From: Streptomyces sp. CB02923
GTDB taxonomy: Bacteria; Actinomycetota; Actinomycetes; Streptomycetales; Streptomycetaceae
NCBI RefSeq assembly: GCF_001905005.1
Contig: NZ_LWKZ01000012.1
Coordinates: 363,061 to 427,060, forward strand
DNA length: 64,000 bases
Direction: 5' to 3'
In this document: piece by piece, positions 48,729-58,014 of the stretch
Position numbering within the stretch: the first letter of the stretch is position 1
Layout of the letters: every line of letters starts with the position of its first letter
Notes under the pieces: generated by a model
Database searches by the model: none
What the model was told of the DNA's origin: nothing
What the model saw: the letters and a program-made list of their open reading frames with translations, nothing else
Translations under genes and position numbers: made by a program

Positions 48729-50177
48729 ATGAACAAACCCCTGCGCCGTGTCTCGGTCTTCTGCATCCTGCTGGTGCTCGCGCTGCTGGCGTGGGTCACC
48801 TGGCTGCAGGGGGCCAAGGCATCCGCGTTCTCGGACGATCCGCACAATCCGCGCGTTTCCATCGCCAAGTACGCGAATCCGCTGGGCAACATCCTCGTCG
48901 ACGGGCAGCCGGTGACCGGCTCCGCCGCCACCGACGGCACCCTCAAGAACAAGCGGACGTACAAGAACGGCCCGCTCTACGCCCCCGTCACCGGCTTCAC
49001 CTCGCAGATCTTCGGCAGCAACCAGCTGGAGAGCCTGTACGGCGACCTCCTCGACGGCTCCGACAGCCGCCTCCAGAACCCGGGCGACGCGCTCACCCGC
49101 CAGCGGCCCAAGGGCGGCGACGTCGCCACCACCATCGACTCCAAGGTGCAGCAGGCCGGTTACCGGGCGCTCGGCAAGAAGACCGGCGCCGCGGTCGCCC
49201 TCGACCCGGCCACCGGCAAGGTCCTCGGCATGGTCAGCACGCCCTCGTACGACCCGGGCGCGTTCGCCGGGTCCGGCAGCGGCGACCAGAAGGCGTGGAA
49301 GGACATGTCGGCCGACAAGAACCACCCGGAGGTCAACCGCGCGCTGCGGCAGCCGCTGCCGCCCGGCTCCACCTTCAAGCTGGTCGTCGCGGCCGCCGCC
49401 CTGGAGAACGGCCTGTACTCCTCCGTCGACGAGGCCACCGACAGCCCCGACCCGTACACCCTCCCCGGCACCCGCACCGTACTGAAGAACGAGAGCGCCT
49501 CCGCGCCCTGCAAGAACGCGAACATCCGCACCGCGCTCCAGTACTCCTGCAACACCGTCTTCGCGAAGATGGCCGCCGACCTGGGCCAGGACAAGGTCCG
49601 CGCGCAGGCCGAGAAGTTCGGCTTCAACGACGGCAAGCTGGACACCCCGGTCCGGGCCGGCAAGAGCCTCTACCCGCAGGGCATGGACAAGGCGCAGACC
49701 GCGCTGTCCGGCATCGGCCAGTTCGACGACACCGCGACGCCGCTCCAGATGGCCATGGTCTCCGCGGCCATCGCCAACGGCGGCGAACTCCAGACGCCGC
49801 AGATGGTCGACAAGCTCACCGACGGCGGCGGCAACACGCTCCAGGAGTACGCGCCGCGGAAGTACGGCAAGGCCGTCTCGCAGCGCACCGCCGAGCAGCT
49901 CCAGTCGTCCATGGAGACCGTCGTGAACGAGGGCACCGGCTCCAACGCCAAGATCGACGGCCTGACGGTCGGCGGCAAGACGGGCACCGCCCAGCACGGC
50001 GTGGACAACAAGGGCACCCCGTACGCCTGGTTCGTCTCCTACGGCAAGGACGACAAGGGCCACCAGGTGGCCGTCGCCGTCATGGTCGAGGACAGCGACG
50101 CGGCCCGCAACGAGATCTCGGGCGGCGGCCTGGCGGCGCCGGTGGCCAAGGCAATGATGAAGGCGGCGCTGTCGTAG
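48729..50177 (+). CDS. pbpA: PbpA-type class B penicillin-binding protein
   Basis: A 482-residue peptidoglycan transpeptidase. MNKPLRRVSVFCILLVLALLAWVTWLQ is a signal anchor, then the dimerisation domain (NILVDGQPVTGS..., YKNGPLYAPVTGF) and the transpeptidase domain with STFK (Ser214), SCN (in LQYSCNTVF) and KTGTA at 417. All three active-site motifs are intact. GAGGAG lies 12 bases before ATG. PbpA proteins normally sit with ftsW/rodA near the pknB cluster, so this looks like an additional paralogue placed between valS and folC. Confidence 0.92.
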   Translation: MNKPLRRVSVFCILLVLALLAWVTWLQGAKASAFSDDPHNPRVSIAKYANPLGNILVDGQPVTGSAATDGTLKNKRTYKNGPLYAPVTGFTSQIFGSNQLESLYGDLLDGSDSRLQNPGDALTRQRPKGGDVATTIDSKVQQAGYRALGKKTGAAVALDPATGKVLGMVSTPSYDPGAFAGSGSGDQKAWKDMSADKNHPEVNRALRQPLPPGSTFKLVVAAAALENGLYSSVDEATDSPDPYTLPGTRTVLKNESASAPCKNANIRTALQYSCNTVFAKMAADLGQDKVRAQAEKFGFNDGKLDTPVRAGKSLYPQGMDKAQTALSGIGQFDDTATPLQMAMVSAAIANGGELQTPQMVDKLTDGGGNTLQEYAPRKYGKAVSQRTAEQLQSSMETVVNEGTGSNAKIDGLTVGGKTGTAQHGVDNKGTPYAWFVSYGKDDKGHQVAVAVMVEDSDAARNEISGGGLAAPVAKAMMKAALS

Positions 50178-50230
50178 CGGCGGTCGCGGGCCGTAGCGGG
50201 CCGCCGCCGACCTGTGTCGGTGGCGGCTCG

Positions 50231-50236
50231 TAGACT
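50231..50236 (+). promoter_or_regulatory. -10 element of a leaderless folC transcript
   Basis: TAGACT is followed by six bases and then GTG at 50243, the classical geometry of leaderless mRNAs in actinobacteria. Confidence 0.65.
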
Positions 50237-50242
50237 GGAGCC

Positions 50243-51781
50243 GTGAGCGACGACCGCCCCCGAAACGACGACCCCGACCCGATTCCCGGCCCGGACGGCC
50301 AGGCCGACCCCTTCGAGGAGATGGTGGAGGCCGAGACCGACAGGGACCCCGACCTTGCCGTGATCGAGGCCGGCAGCCGTACCCTGCGCGCGCAGGCGGG
50401 CCCGCCCCAGGGGGACGGCATTCCCGCCCGTCCCGAGGACCCTGAGGTGGACCGCGCGCTGCGCGAGGTGGAGGCCGAGCTGGCCGGCCGCTGGGGCGAG
50501 ACCAAGCTGGACCCCTCCGTACAGCGCATCGAGGCGCTGATGGACGTCCTGGGCTCGCCGCAGCGCGCCTACCCGTCCATCCACATCACCGGCACCAACG
50601 GCAAGACCAGCACCGCCCGCATGATCGAGGCCCTGCTGTCCGCGTTCGACCTGCGTACCGGCCGGTACACGAGCCCGCACGTGCAGTCCGTCACGGAGCG
50701 GATCAGCCTGGACGGCGCCCCCGTCTCCGCGGAGCGCTTCATCGAGACGTACCAGGACATCGCGCCGTACGTGCAGATGGTCGACGAGCGCGAGCAGTAC
50801 CGCCTGTCCTTCTTCGAGGTGCTCACCGCGATGGCGTACGCCGCGTTCGCGGACGCCCCGGTGGACGTCGCCGTCGTCGAGGTCGGCATGGGCGGCACCT
50901 GGGACGCGACGAACGTGATCGACGCGGACGTCGCCGTCGTCACGCCCATCTCGCTGGACCACACCGACCGCCTGGGTGATACGCCCGAGCAGATCGCGGG
51001 CGAGAAGTCCGGGATCATCAAGAAGGACGCCACCGTCGTCCTGGCGCAGCAGCCGGTGGACGCGGCGTCCGTGATGCTCAAGCACGCGGTCGAGGTGGAT
51101 GCCACGGTCGCCCGCGAGGGCATGGAGTTCGGCGTGCTCAGCCGCGAGGTGGCGGTCGGCGGCCAGCTGCTGACGCTGCGCGGCCTGGGCGGCGAGTACG
51201 AGGGGATCTTCCTCCCGCTGTACGGCGCCCACCAGGCGCACAACGCCGCGGTGGCGCTGGCCGCGGTGGAGGCGTTCTTCGGCATCGGCTCCGAGCACGC
51301 CCGCACGCTGGACGTCGACACCATCCGCTCCGCGTTCGCCGCGGTGGCCTCGCCCGGCCGCCTGGAGGTCGTGCGCAGCAGCCCGACCGTGATCCTGGAC
51401 GCGGCGCACAACCCGGCGGGCGCGCGGGCCGCGGCCGAGGCGGTCAGCGAGGCGTTCGGTTTCAGCCGACTTGTCGGGGTTCTCGGGGCCAGCGCGGACA
51501 AGGACGTACGCGGCATCCTCGAAGCGTTCGAGCCGATCTTCGCCGAGATCGTGGTGACCCGTAACTCCAGCCACCGCTCCATGGACGCGGACGAGCTGGC
51601 GGCCGTCGCGGTCGAGGTCTTCGGCTCCGACCGGGTGCAGGTCGAGCCCCGGCTCGACGACGCGCTGGAGTCGGCGATCACCCTCGCGGAGGAGGAGGGC
51701 GAGTACTCCGGAGCGGGCGTGCTGGTCACCGGCTCCGTGATCACGGTCGGCGAGGCCCGGCTGCTCCTGGGAAGGAACTGA
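50243..51781 (+). CDS. folC: Folylpolyglutamate synthase / dihydrofolate synthase
   Basis: A 512-residue Mur-ligase-like enzyme adding glutamate to dihydropteroate or folates. The first 85 residues are an acidic, Pro-rich extension without conserved motifs, common in Streptomyces FolC. The P-loop GTNGKTS is at 117-123, followed by GRYTSPH, VEVGMGGTWDATN, SLDHTDRLG, and GEKSGIIK. The C-terminal domain includes SPGRLEVV and LDAAHNPAGA. GTG at 50243 is probably leaderless. The next gene starts two bases after the stop. Confidence 0.96.
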   Translation: MSDDRPRNDDPDPIPGPDGQADPFEEMVEAETDRDPDLAVIEAGSRTLRAQAGPPQGDGIPARPEDPEVDRALREVEAELAGRWGETKLDPSVQRIEALMDVLGSPQRAYPSIHITGTNGKTSTARMIEALLSAFDLRTGRYTSPHVQSVTERISLDGAPVSAERFIETYQDIAPYVQMVDEREQYRLSFFEVLTAMAYAAFADAPVDVAVVEVGMGGTWDATNVIDADVAVVTPISLDHTDRLGDTPEQIAGEKSGIIKKDATVVLAQQPVDAASVMLKHAVEVDATVAREGMEFGVLSREVAVGGQLLTLRGLGGEYEGIFLPLYGAHQAHNAAVALAAVEAFFGIGSEHARTLDVDTIRSAFAAVASPGRLEVVRSSPTVILDAAHNPAGARAAAEAVSEAFGFSRLVGVLGASADKDVRGILEAFEPIFAEIVVTRNSSHRSMDADELAAVAVEVFGSDRVQVEPRLDDALESAITLAEEEGEYSGAGVLVTGSVITVGEARLLLGRN

Positions 51782-51783
51782 CC

Positions 51784-52143
51784 ATGCGCACGCTGTGTGC
51801 GAGCACGCTGATCGGCGAGTTCTTCGTGATCGGATTCGCCGGTCTGGTCGCCATGCAGACCTCCGGCCACTCCACGGCCACGGTCTGGACGGTCAGCGGC
51901 ATCGCGATGCTGCTGTGCGTCCTGCTGTGCGGCGTGCTCACCCGCCCCGGCGGCGTGCAGCTCGGCTGGGCCCTCCAGGCGGCCCTGATCGCCAGCGGCT
52001 TCGTGGTGGGCACGATGTTCTTCCTCGGGGCGGTCTTCGCCGCGCTGTGGTGGGCGTCGGTGCACTTCGGCCGCAAGATCGACGAGGCGAAGGCGCGCTG
52101 GGCGGCCCAGGCCGGGGAGGGCCCCCAGCCGGGTACGGCCTGA
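51784..52143 (+). CDS. DUF4233 small membrane protein
   Basis: A 119-residue protein with four hydrophobic helices (from CASTLIGEFFVIGFAGLVAM to FLGAVFAALWWASVHFG) and a charged C-terminal tail. DUF4233 is regularly found directly after folC in actinobacteria; its role is unknown. GGAAGGA inside the end of folC and the two-base gap show translational coupling. Confidence 0.92.
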   Translation: MRTLCASTLIGEFFVIGFAGLVAMQTSGHSTATVWTVSGIAMLLCVLLCGVLTRPGGVQLGWALQAALIASGFVVGTMFFLGAVFAALWWASVHFGRKIDEAKARWAAQAGEGPQPGTA

Positions 52144-52323
52144 CCGCGCCCGGAGGTCCGGTTCCGGGGGCGTACGGGCCGCGTAGGACGCACGTGCGAA
52201 AACTGCGCCCGCGTCACCCGTTCGGCCCCCTGACCGGCCCCCGTACCGCGTACAGCCCAGTGCCTTCACCCATGTAGCCTCAGGGCACCTGCCGTCTGTC
52301 GCCGTAACCAAGGAGCCCCTCCC

Positions 52324-52737
52324 GTGAGTCAGCGCACGCTCGTCCTCCTCAAGCCCGACGCGGTCCGCCGCGGCCTGGTCGGTGAGATTCTCGGCCGTAT
52401 CGAGCGCAAGGCGGGCTGGACGATCAGCGCGCTGGAACTGCGCACCCTGGACCGCGAGATCCTGGAGCAGCACTACGCCGAGCACGTCGGCCGGGACTTC
52501 TACGAGCCGTTGGTGCAGTTCATGTCGTCGGGCCCGGTGGTCAGCCTGGTCGTCGAGGGCGAGCGGGTGATCGAGGGGGTACGGACGCTGGCCGGTCCCA
52601 CCGACCCGATCAAGGCGCCCGGCGGTTCGATCCGCGGCGACTTCGGGACCATCACCCGGGAGAACCTGGTCCACGCCTCGGACTCGCCGGAGTCGGCGGA
52701 GCGTGAAATCAAGATTTTCTTCCCGGGTCTTTCCTGA
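52324..52737 (+). CDS. ndk: Nucleoside diphosphate kinase
   Basis: A 137-residue enzyme equalising NTP/dNTP pools through a phosphohistidine. The nucleophile is His117 in ENLVHASDS; RTLVLLKPDAVRRGLVG at the start and GPTDPIKAPGGSIRGDFG are family signatures. GTG at 52324 follows AAGGAG. A possible -10, TAGCCT, is at 52275-52280. Two tandem hairpins follow. Confidence 0.98.
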   Translation: MSQRTLVLLKPDAVRRGLVGEILGRIERKAGWTISALELRTLDREILEQHYAEHVGRDFYEPLVQFMSSGPVVSLVVEGERVIEGVRTLAGPTDPIKAPGGSIRGDFGTITRENLVHASDSPESAEREIKIFFPGLS

Positions 52738-52740
52738 CAT

Positions 52741-52792
52741 CAGGTCACCGGGACCCCCGGTGACCTGGGGCGACCGGTCCGGTGCCGGTCGC
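52741..52792 (+). terminator. Tandem hairpins ending ndk
   Basis: The first hairpin (52741-52767) has a perfect 12-bp stem CAGGTCACCGGG with a 3-base loop. The second (52770-52792) has an 8-bp stem GCGACCGG. Together they end ndk before the mre operon. Confidence 0.85.
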
Positions 52793-52903
52793 CTCGCGGT
52801 TTCCGCGCTCCGAACGGGGGAACGCTTCGGCGCGACACGACGTCCCCATTGAGGGGGGCGGGTCCGTGTTCCGCCGACAATGGCGGAGGAACCCCGCACC
52901 GCG

Positions 52904-52933
52904 TTCGAGCGGTGGGGACTTCGTGACTACGAT
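52904..52933 (+). promoter_or_regulatory. Candidate mreB promoter
   Basis: TTCGAG (52904-52909) and TACGAT (52928-52933) are 18 bases apart, giving a leader of about 75 bases before mreB. Other promoters may exist in the 277-bp region. Confidence 0.4.
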
Positions 52934-53014
52934 GGAGCTTCCGCGCCCCGGCGCACCACACCTGCCGACCTCAAGTAAGCATTCGCTCCAGTTGGGAAGG
53001 CCAGACGTATCCTC

Positions 53015-54046
53015 ATGGGGAACAACATGTCGTTCATCGGCCGTGACATGGCTGTCGACCTCGGGACCGCCAACACGCTGGTGTACGTCAGGGGTCGCGG
53101 GATCGTCCTCAACGAGCCGTCGGTCGTGGCCATCAACACCAACACCGGCGGCATCCTCGCCGTCGGGGCCGAGGCGAAGAAGATGATCGGCCGCACCCCC
53201 GGCAACATCGTCGCGGTGCGTCCCCTGAAGGACGGCGTGATCGCCGACTTCGAGATCACCGAGCGGATGCTCCGCTACTTCATCCTCAAGATCCACAAGC
53301 GCCGTTACCTGGCCCGCCCGCGCGTGGTCGTCTGTGTCCCCTCCGGCATCACCGGAGTCGAGCGCCGCGCGGTCATCGAGGCGTCCACCCAGGCCGGCGC
53401 CCGCCAGGTGCACATCATCGAGGAGCCGATGGCCGCCGCGATCGGCTCCGGCCTGCCGGTCCACGAGGCCACCGGCAACATGGTCGTGGACATCGGCGGC
53501 GGCACGACCGAGGTCGCGGTGATCTCGCTCGGCGGCATCGTCACGGCCCAGTCGATCCGGGTGGCCGGCGACGAGCTGGACAACGCGATCATCCAGCACA
53601 TCAAGAAGGAGTACAGCCTCCTGCTGGGCGAGCGCACCGCCGAGAGCATCAAGATCACCATCGGTTCGGCGTACGACCTGGAACAGGACGAGCACACCGA
53701 GATCCGCGGCCGGGACCTGGTCTCCGGCCTGCCCAAGACCGTCGTCATCTCGGCCGCCGAGGTCCGCAAGGCCATCGAGGAGCCGGTCAACTCCATCGTC
53801 GACGCGGTCAAGACCACGCTCGACAAGTGCCCGCCGGAGCTGTCCGGCGACGTGATGGACCGCGGCATCGTGCTCACCGGAGGCGGCGCCCTGCTCCGCG
53901 GCCTCGACGAGCGCCTGCGCCGTGAGACCGGCATGCCGATCCACATCGCCGAGGACCCGCTCGACTCCGTCGCGCTCGGCAGCGGCAAGTGCGTCGAGGA
54001 GTTCGAGGCGCTCCAGCAGGTCCTGGACTCCCAGCCGCGCCGCTGA
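53015..54046 (+). CDS. mreB: MreB, bacterial actin homologue
   Basis: A 343-residue actin-like ATPase that in Streptomyces is needed for spore wall synthesis rather than hyphal growth. Phosphate motifs are [13 protein letters not shown] near residue 15 and [28 protein letters not shown] is the adenosine motif. The start ATG at 53015 matches the usual [12 protein letters not shown]-terminus, but the second ATG at 53027 has the better ribosome site (GGGGA). A terminator-like hairpin separates it from mreC. Confidence 0.97.
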   Translation: MGNNMSFIGRDMAVDLGTANTLVYVRGRGIVLNEPSVVAINTNTGGILAVGAEAKKMIGRTPGNIVAVRPLKDGVIADFEITERMLRYFILKIHKRRYLARPRVVVCVPSGITGVERRAVIEASTQAGARQVHIIEEPMAAAIGSGLPVHEATGNMVVDIGGGTTEVAVISLGGIVTAQSIRVAGDELDNAIIQHIKKEYSLLLGERTAESIKITIGSAYDLEQDEHTEIRGRDLVSGLPKTVVISAAEVRKAIEEPVNSIVDAVKTTLDKCPPELSGDVMDRGIVLTGGGALLRGLDERLRRETGMPIHIAEDPLDSVALGSGKCVEEFEALQQVLDSQPRR

Positions 54047-54057
54047 GGCACCGACAT

Positions 54058-54093
54058 TCCGCCGTACGGGCGGCTGATCGTCCGTACGGCGGA
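54058..54093 (+). terminator. Hairpin between mreB and mreC
   Basis: A 12-bp perfect stem TCCGCCGTACGG with a 12-base loop starts 12 bp after the mreB stop. It can lower expression of the distal genes relative to mreB. Confidence 0.75.
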
Positions 54094-54100
54094 TCGTTGA

Positions 54101-54152
54101 TATACAGGCACCACGCCCCGACGGGCGAGCACTGCGTATAAAGGCACAACGC
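54101..54152 (+). repeat. Direct repeat in the mreB-mreC spacer
   Basis: TATACAGGCACCACGC (54101-54116) and TATAAAGGCACAACGC (54137-54152) agree at 14 of 16 positions and are 36 bp apart. They are the only AT-rich elements in the spacer and both contain a -10-like hexamer, so they may be tandem promoters or a regulator site for mreC. Confidence 0.65.
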
Positions 54153-54220
54153 ACTCCCCAGCGCGACCGGCGCGGGCCCGCAGCCGGCCGGTCCTACGAG
54201 GAAGGACACGGCCGCCGCAC

Positions 54221-55153
54221 GTGAGGGACACACGAGAGAGCCGGCTGCTACTGGTGCTGCTGGTCGCCGTCGCGTTCGCACTGATCACGGTGGACATCCG
54301 CGGCGGTGAACGGTCCCCGCTCGCCGGTGCCCGGCAGGCCGCCGCCGCGGCCTTCGGGCCGGTCGAGAGCGGCATCGCCACGGTCGTCGACCCGGTGGGC
54401 AACGCGGTCGGCGCCGTACGGGACTCCGGCGAGCGGCACACCCGTATCAGCGCCCTGGAGCGGGAGAACGCCGCGCTCAAGGCGAAGCTGGGCTCCTCCG
54501 ACCGCAACCGCAACCGCGCCGCCGAGCTGGACAGGATGCTCAAGACCGCCGGCACCGGCCAGTACGGCATCAAGGGCGCCCAGGTCATCGCCATCGGCGC
54601 GGCGCAGGGCTTCTCCTGGACCGTCACCATCGACGCCGGCTCCCAGGACGGCATCGCCCGCGACATGACCGTCCTCAACGGCGACGGCCTGGTCGGCCGG
54701 GTCACCACCGTCGGCCGCAGCACCGCCACCGTCCTGCTCGCCAACGACCCCGACTTCACCGTCGGCACCCGCATGGAGAAGACCAACGAGATCGGCTTCG
54801 CCACCGGGCAGGGCGGCAACTCGCTGCGCGTGCAGCTCCTCAACGGCAGGGCCGAGGTGAAGAAGGGCGACCGGCTGGTCACCTTCGGCTCCAGCGCCGA
54901 CAAGCCCTTCGTGCCCGGCGTCCCGGTCGGACAGGTCGTCAGGGTCGACCCGTCCAACGGCGATCTGACCCGCTCCCTCCAGGTCCGTCCGTTCGTCGGC
55001 TTCTCCAAGCTGGACGTCGTCGGCATCGTGGTCCAGGCGCCCCGCGAGGACCCGCGCGACACGGTCCTGCCGACCAGACCCGCCAAACCCAAGCCGACGC
55101 CGACGGTCACCGTCACGGCCTCCCCGTCCGCGAGCGCCTCCCCCAGGAGCTGA
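54221..55153 (+). CDS. mreC: MreC, cell-shape protein
   Basis: A 310-residue single-pass protein. Residues 8-26 form the membrane anchor; ERHTRISALERENAALKAKLGS (about 84-105) is the coiled coil; the beta-rich C-terminal part has GLVGRVTTVGRSTATVLLANDPDF and LVTFGSSADKPFVPGVPVG. A Pro/Thr/Ser tail ends the protein. It links MreB to the extracytoplasmic PBPs. GTG at 54221 has GAGGAAGGA about 13 bases upstream. mreD begins three bases after its stop. Confidence 0.96.
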   Translation: MRDTRESRLLLVLLVAVAFALITVDIRGGERSPLAGARQAAAAAFGPVESGIATVVDPVGNAVGAVRDSGERHTRISALERENAALKAKLGSSDRNRNRAAELDRMLKTAGTGQYGIKGAQVIAIGAAQGFSWTVTIDAGSQDGIARDMTVLNGDGLVGRVTTVGRSTATVLLANDPDFTVGTRMEKTNEIGFATGQGGNSLRVQLLNGRAEVKKGDRLVTFGSSADKPFVPGVPVGQVVRVDPSNGDLTRSLQVRPFVGFSKLDVVGIVVQAPREDPRDTVLPTRPAKPKPTPTVTVTASPSASASPRS

Positions 55154-55156
55154 CCG

Positions 55157-55876
55157 ATGCGCATCAAGAGGACCCTGCTCTCGGCCGCCCTGGTGGTCGT
55201 GGCCCTGCTGGTCCAGGTCAGCGTGCTGGCGCGGCTCCAACTGCCCGGCGCCGTACCGGACCTGCTGCTCCTGGTCGTCCTCGGCCTGGCGCTGGTGTAC
55301 GGGCACGTGAGCGGCGCCCTGGTCGGCTTCGGCGCCGGCCTGCTCGCCGACCTCGCGCCGCCCTCCGACCACGCCATCGGCCGGTACGCCCTGGTGCTGT
55401 GCGTCATCGGGTACGTGGCCGGACTGACCAAGCCGGACAGCGGACAGCACCGCTCGGCGACCATGCCGCTGATCGTCGTGGTCGGCGCGGCCATCGGCTC
55501 GACCCTGCTGTACGCGGGCGTCGGCTCGCTCGTCGGCGACTCCGCCGCCCGCCACGTGGGCGTGGGCTGGCTGCTGTTCACCGCGACGCTCTACGACCTG
55601 CTGCTGGCGCCGTTCGCCGTACCCCTGGTCATGGCGCTGGCCCGCAGGACGGAACACGATCCGCTGGCGACGGACGCCGCCGGACAGGGCGGCCCCGGCA
55701 AGGGCGGCAAGAGCGGCTACGGCTGGCTCGCCTCCGGCACCGGACTGAAGGCGAGCCGCTCGATGCGCACCAACCTCCCGTCCAGGGCGGCCCGCATCGG
55801 CGGCCAGCGCGGCGGACTGCTCGGCCGTCCGGCCCGTAACAAGGCCGGACGCATCAAGGGGGTCAAGCGACTGTGA
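55157..55876 (+). CDS. mreD: MreD, integral membrane cell-shape protein
   Basis: A 239-residue protein with about five or six helices in residues 5-170 (LQLPGAVPDLLLLVVLGLAL is characteristic) and a long basic Gly-rich cytoplasmic tail of about 65 residues, longer than in rod-shaped bacteria. AGGAG at the end of mreC precedes ATG. Its last four bases overlap the start of the PBP2 gene. Confidence 0.94.
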   Translation: MRIKRTLLSAALVVVALLVQVSVLARLQLPGAVPDLLLLVVLGLALVYGHVSGALVGFGAGLLADLAPPSDHAIGRYALVLCVIGYVAGLTKPDSGQHRSATMPLIVVVGAAIGSTLLYAGVGSLVGDSAARHVGVGWLLFTATLYDLLLAPFAVPLVMALARRTEHDPLATDAAGQGGPGKGGKSGYGWLASGTGLKASRSMRTNLPSRAARIGGQRGGLLGRPARNKAGRIKGVKRL

Positions 55877-58014
55877 CCAACATTCCGGAGACCGGCCGTA
55901 CCTCGCGCGTCACGATCCGGCTGGTCGCCATCCAGATCCTGGTCTTCTCGCTGCTGCTCACGCTCGGCGGGCGGCTGTGGTACCTCCAGATCCGCAACGG
56001 CCGGGAGTACGCCGACGAGGCCCGCAACAACCACGTGCAGCAGGTCGTCGACCCGGCCACCCGCGGCTCCATCCTCGACGCCCGCGGCATCCCGCTCGCC
56101 GACAACCAGACCCGCCTGGTCGTCTCCGCCAGCCGCACCGACCTGCTGAAGATGAAGGACGACGGCAAGGCCGTGCTCGGCCGCCTCGCCAAGGTCCTCG
56201 GCATGACCGAGACGGAGATCCGCAACAAGGTCCGGCTGTGCGACGCCAAGACGCCGCAGCCCTGCTGGAACGGCTCGCCCTTCCAGCCCATCCCGATCAC
56301 CGACGAGGCCACCACCCAGCAGGCCCTCCAGATCCGCGAACGCTCCGAGGACTTCCCCGGCATCTCCGCCGAGCCCACCGCCGTACGCCGCTACGCCGCG
56401 CCCGGCAAGGCGGAGACCGCCCAGGTCCTCGGCTACCTCTCGCCGGTCACCGACGAGGAGATCCAGAAGGCCAAGGACACCCGCTCGCCGCTGCTGCGCT
56501 CCGACCAGATCGGCCGGTCCGGGCTGGAGCGCACGTACGACAGCCAGCTGCGCGGCAAGGCGGGCGTGACGCGCTACGAGGTCGACAACCTCGGCCGGGT
56601 CATCGGGAAGGCCAAGAGCGACAAGGCGGTTCCCGGCTCCAACGTCGTCACGAGCATAGACGCCCGGGTCCAGGCCATAGCGGAACGGGAACTGGACCAG
56701 GCGATGAAGGACGCCCGCAAGACCCACGACAAGAACACCGGCACCAACTACAAGGCCGACGCGGGCGCCGTCGTCGTCATGGAGAACAAGACCGGCCGCA
56801 TCGTCTCCATGGCCTCCAACCCCACGTACGACCCCAACGCCTGGGTCGGCGGCATCAGCGGCAAGGACTACGCACAGCTCACCGGCAAGGACTCCAACTA
56901 CCCGCTGCTCAACCGCGCGATCCAGGGGCAGGCGGCACCCGGCTCGATCTTCAAGGTCATCTCCACCTCGGCCGCGGTCAACGCCGGGTACGACTTCAAC
57001 GGCACCTACCCCTGCACCGCCTCCTTCAACATCGGCGGCCAGGTCTTCAAGAACTTCGAGTCCAAGGGGTACGGGCCGATCAACCTCGGCCGGGCGCTGG
57101 AGGTCTCCTGCGACACCGTCTTCTACAACCTCGCCTACCAGCAGTGGCAGAAGGACGGCGGCAACAAGCCCAAGCACCCGGCGGACTGGTTCTACAAGAC
57201 GGCACACCAGTTCGGCCTCGGCAAGGAGACCGGCATCGACCTCCCCAACGAGGTCACCGGCCGGGTCCCGGACCGCCAGTGGAAGAAGCGGTACTGGGAC
57301 GCCAACAAGGACAGCTGGTGCAAGCAGGGCCAGACCGGCGACGACTACGTATCCAAGATCGCCAAGGAGAACTGCGAGTCCGGCATGAAGATGCGCGCCG
57401 GTGACTCCGTCAACTACTCCATCGGCCAGGGCGACACCCAGGTCACCCCGATACAGATGGCGACGATCTACGCGGCCATCGCCAACGGCGGCACGCTCTA
57501 CAACCCGACCGTGGGCAAGGCGATCGTCAGCGCGGACGGCAAGCGCATCGAGAACATCGCCCCCAAGACGCACGGGAAGCTGCCGGTGAACGCCGGGACC
57601 CTGTCCCAGATCGACGGCGCGCTGGCCGGTGTCGCCACCCGCGGCACCGCCGCCTGGCGCTTCCAGGGCTGGCCGCAGGACAAGATCCCGATGCACGCCA
57701 AGACCGGTACCGCCGAGGTCTACGGCAAGCAGACGACGGGCTGGTTCGCCACGTACACCAAGGACTACACGATCATCATGACCATCTCCCAGGGCGGTAC
57801 GGGATCGGGGTCCGCCGGTCCCGCCGTGCGCAAGATCTACAACGCGCTGTACGGGGTGGACGACAAGGGCAAGATCGACGAGAAGGCGGCGATGCTGCCG
57901 AAGCCGCAGGCCGGCCTGCCCGAGATCCTGGGCGACGGCACCATCCAGGCGCAGCCCATCAAGCCCGTCGCCGCCAACCCGCCGCCCGCCGCGGCCGGAA
58001 GGCGGGGCCAGTGA
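55873..58014 (+). CDS. mrdA: Penicillin-binding protein 2 (class B transpeptidase)
   Basis: A 713-residue PBP2. The membrane anchor is at about residues 15-35 (LVAIQILVFSLLLTLGGRLWYLQI), the PBP dimer domain follows with RGSILDARGIPLADN, and the transpeptidase domain has SIFK (Ser358), SCD (EVSCDTVFYN) and KTGTAE at 610. GTG overlaps mreD by four bases with AAGGGGG upstream. It works with the RodA polymerase encoded next to build lateral or spore peptidoglycan. Confidence 0.97.
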   Translation: MTNIPETGRTSRVTIRLVAIQILVFSLLLTLGGRLWYLQIRNGREYADEARNNHVQQVVDPATRGSILDARGIPLADNQTRLVVSASRTDLLKMKDDGKAVLGRLAKVLGMTETEIRNKVRLCDAKTPQPCWNGSPFQPIPITDEATTQQALQIRERSEDFPGISAEPTAVRRYAAPGKAETAQVLGYLSPVTDEEIQKAKDTRSPLLRSDQIGRSGLERTYDSQLRGKAGVTRYEVDNLGRVIGKAKSDKAVPGSNVVTSIDARVQAIAERELDQAMKDARKTHDKNTGTNYKADAGAVVVMENKTGRIVSMASNPTYDPNAWVGGISGKDYAQLTGKDSNYPLLNRAIQGQAAPGSIFKVISTSAAVNAGYDFNGTYPCTASFNIGGQVFKNFESKGYGPINLGRALEVSCDTVFYNLAYQQWQKDGGNKPKHPADWFYKTAHQFGLGKETGIDLPNEVTGRVPDRQWKKRYWDANKDSWCKQGQTGDDYVSKIAKENCESGMKMRAGDSVNYSIGQGDTQVTPIQMATIYAAIANGGTLYNPTVGKAIVSADGKRIENIAPKTHGKLPVNAGTLSQIDGALAGVATRGTAAWRFQGWPQDKIPMHAKTGTAEVYGKQTTGWFATYTKDYTIIMTISQGGTGSGSAGPAVRKIYNALYGVDDKGKIDEKAAMLPKPQAGLPEILGDGTIQAQPIKPVAANPPPAAAGRRGQ

